13,484 bases of DNA, from contig JAEZJR010000082.1 in assembly GCA_023415725.1 (NCBI GenBank), positions 1 through 13,484 of the forward strand, in the 5' to 3' direction. The notes beneath the pieces are model-generated. The model had not been told where the DNA came from. It was given only the letters and a program-made list of their open reading frames with translations, and made no database searches. The position numbers and the translations under genes were made by a program. Source of the stretch: Acidobacteriota bacterium (GTDB taxonomy: Bacteria > Acidobacteriota > Blastocatellia > Pyrinomonadales > Pyrinomonadaceae). Each line of letters opens with the position of its first letter. Position 1 is the first letter of the stretch. This document shows, piece after piece, positions 13,020-13,484 of the stretch.

Positions 13020-13183
13020 TTGGTTTGGCACCCATTTTGGATGCTTATTGTGCCTCGCTAATTCATTGATCAGCAAGGGGTTACAATTCCCAACTCGCCA
13101 CACGGTAAAGGCATCTAATTTTAGGTAGAGATCAACTGGAAAAAGCTCTCCGGAGCGACACGTTTTTAAGAGGTTTTAACACA
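13020..13183 (+). promoter_or_regulatory. Long 5' leader of gyrB with small hairpins
   Basis: The leader contains GGCAC (13027-13031) and GTGCC (13050-13054) as inverted arms, an imperfect stem at 13057-13074 (GCT...AGC), and GCTC / GAGC around TCCG at 13145-13156 just before the AAGAGG ribosome binding site at 13168-13173. No known riboswitch class is recognised. Whether the leader regulates gyrB is not shown by the sequence. Confidence 0.35.
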
Positions 13184-13484
13184 TTGGCTAAAGCAAAGAC
13201 AGATTACAGTGCAGATTCGATCACAGTGCTCGAGGGGCGCGACGCGGTTCGCAAGCGCCCGGCGATGTATATCGGCTCGACCGGCGATCTAGGGCTGCAT
13301 CACTTGGTTTACGAAGTTGTGGACAATTCCGTCGACGAAGCGTTGGCGGGGTTCTGCGACACGATCGAGGTGACCATCCACATGGATAACTCGATCACCG
13401 TCGTGGACAACGGCCGCGGCATCCCGACGGACATGCACAAGCAGGAGGGCCGATCGGCGGCTGAGGTCGTGATGACGGTGCTGC
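13184..13484 (+). CDS. gyrB: DNA gyrase subunit B, N-terminal fragment (3' cut by window)
   Basis: The first 100 codons are present. The GHKL ATPase start is unmistakable: ITVLEGRDAVRKRPAMYIGS, then YEVVDNSVDEAL with the Mg/ATP-binding Asn and the catalytic-base Glu region, then VVDNGRGIP. GyrB supplies ATP hydrolysis for gyrase, which introduces negative supercoils as an A2B2 complex. The start is taken as a TTG at 13184 (MAKAKTDYSAD), preceded by AAGAGG with a 10-base spacer; the frame upstream offers no better start. ParE or topoisomerase IV subunit B is the main alternative, because the discriminating C-terminal half is outside the window. It has its own promoter and leader and is not near dnaA, dnaN or recF here. 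Confidence 0.93.
   Translation, partial: MAKAKTDYSADSITVLEGRDAVRKRPAMYIGSTGDLGLHHLVYEVVDNSVDEALAGFCDTIEVTIHMDNSITVVDNGRGIPTDMHKQEGRSAAEVVMTVL

Noticed and set aside
1..13484. CRISPR arrays, tRNA or rRNA genes, prophage or toxin-antitoxin modules
   Set aside because: No regularly spaced repeats, cloverleaf-like sequence, integrase, phage structural gene or recognisable toxin-antitoxin pair was seen on either strand.

Overview
The window looks like chromosomal DNA from a free-living, moderately GC-rich bacterium. My best guess is Acidobacteriota, class Blastocatellia, near the Pyrinomonadaceae. This is an inference from gene style and from the intergenic repeats of the CACAAAG / CACAGAG type; no rRNA or other decisive marker is present. 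Most genes are ordinary core or housekeeping genes. No phage, CRISPR array, tRNA, rRNA or complete insertion sequence is visible.

Layout. (1) Minus-strand block, 1-5133: a pirin-family protein cut by the window edge, an AT-rich orphan four-helix membrane protein, a class I O-methyltransferase, an orphan NarL/LuxR response regulator, a 3'-truncated alanyl-tRNA synthetase gene ending inside a small palindromic element, an exported fasciclin (FAS1) protein with its own terminator, and a recX plus NAGS-like small-protein pair that overlap by 4 bases. (2) Plus-strand block, 5197-8761: a cytosolic esterase directly abutting truB, then a membrane-anchored alpha/beta hydrolase, then a class IV aminotransferase-fold enzyme (PabC-like). 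(3) Minus-strand block, 8820-10959: a 68-residue acidic protein with a clear terminator, a secreted class C beta-lactamase-type serine hydrolase, and a 55-codon remnant of a class III nucleotidyl cyclase C-terminus. (4) Plus-strand block, 11140-13484: an SLC13-type transporter with two cytosolic TrkA_C domains, then the promoter, long leader and first 100 codons of gyrB.

How the genes work together. I see no single pathway. recX (RecA modulation), truB (tRNA modification), alaS (tRNA charging) and gyrB (supercoiling) are information-processing genes, interleaved with hydrolases and a transporter. The nearest things to operons are recX / NAGS-like, esterase / truB, and possibly the response regulator with the O-methyltransferase.

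Most worth a second look: the alaS truncation at a palindrome (a real deletion or an assembly join at a repeat), a response regulator whose receiver lacks the phospho-acceptor Asp, the cyclase remnant, a PabC-like enzyme with Ser in place of the PLP-N1 Glu, candidate leaderless promoters in front of alaS, recX and the transporter, and three copies of a dispersed intergenic repeat, one of which supplies a gene's ribosome binding site. I did not find a convincing new multi-gene system.
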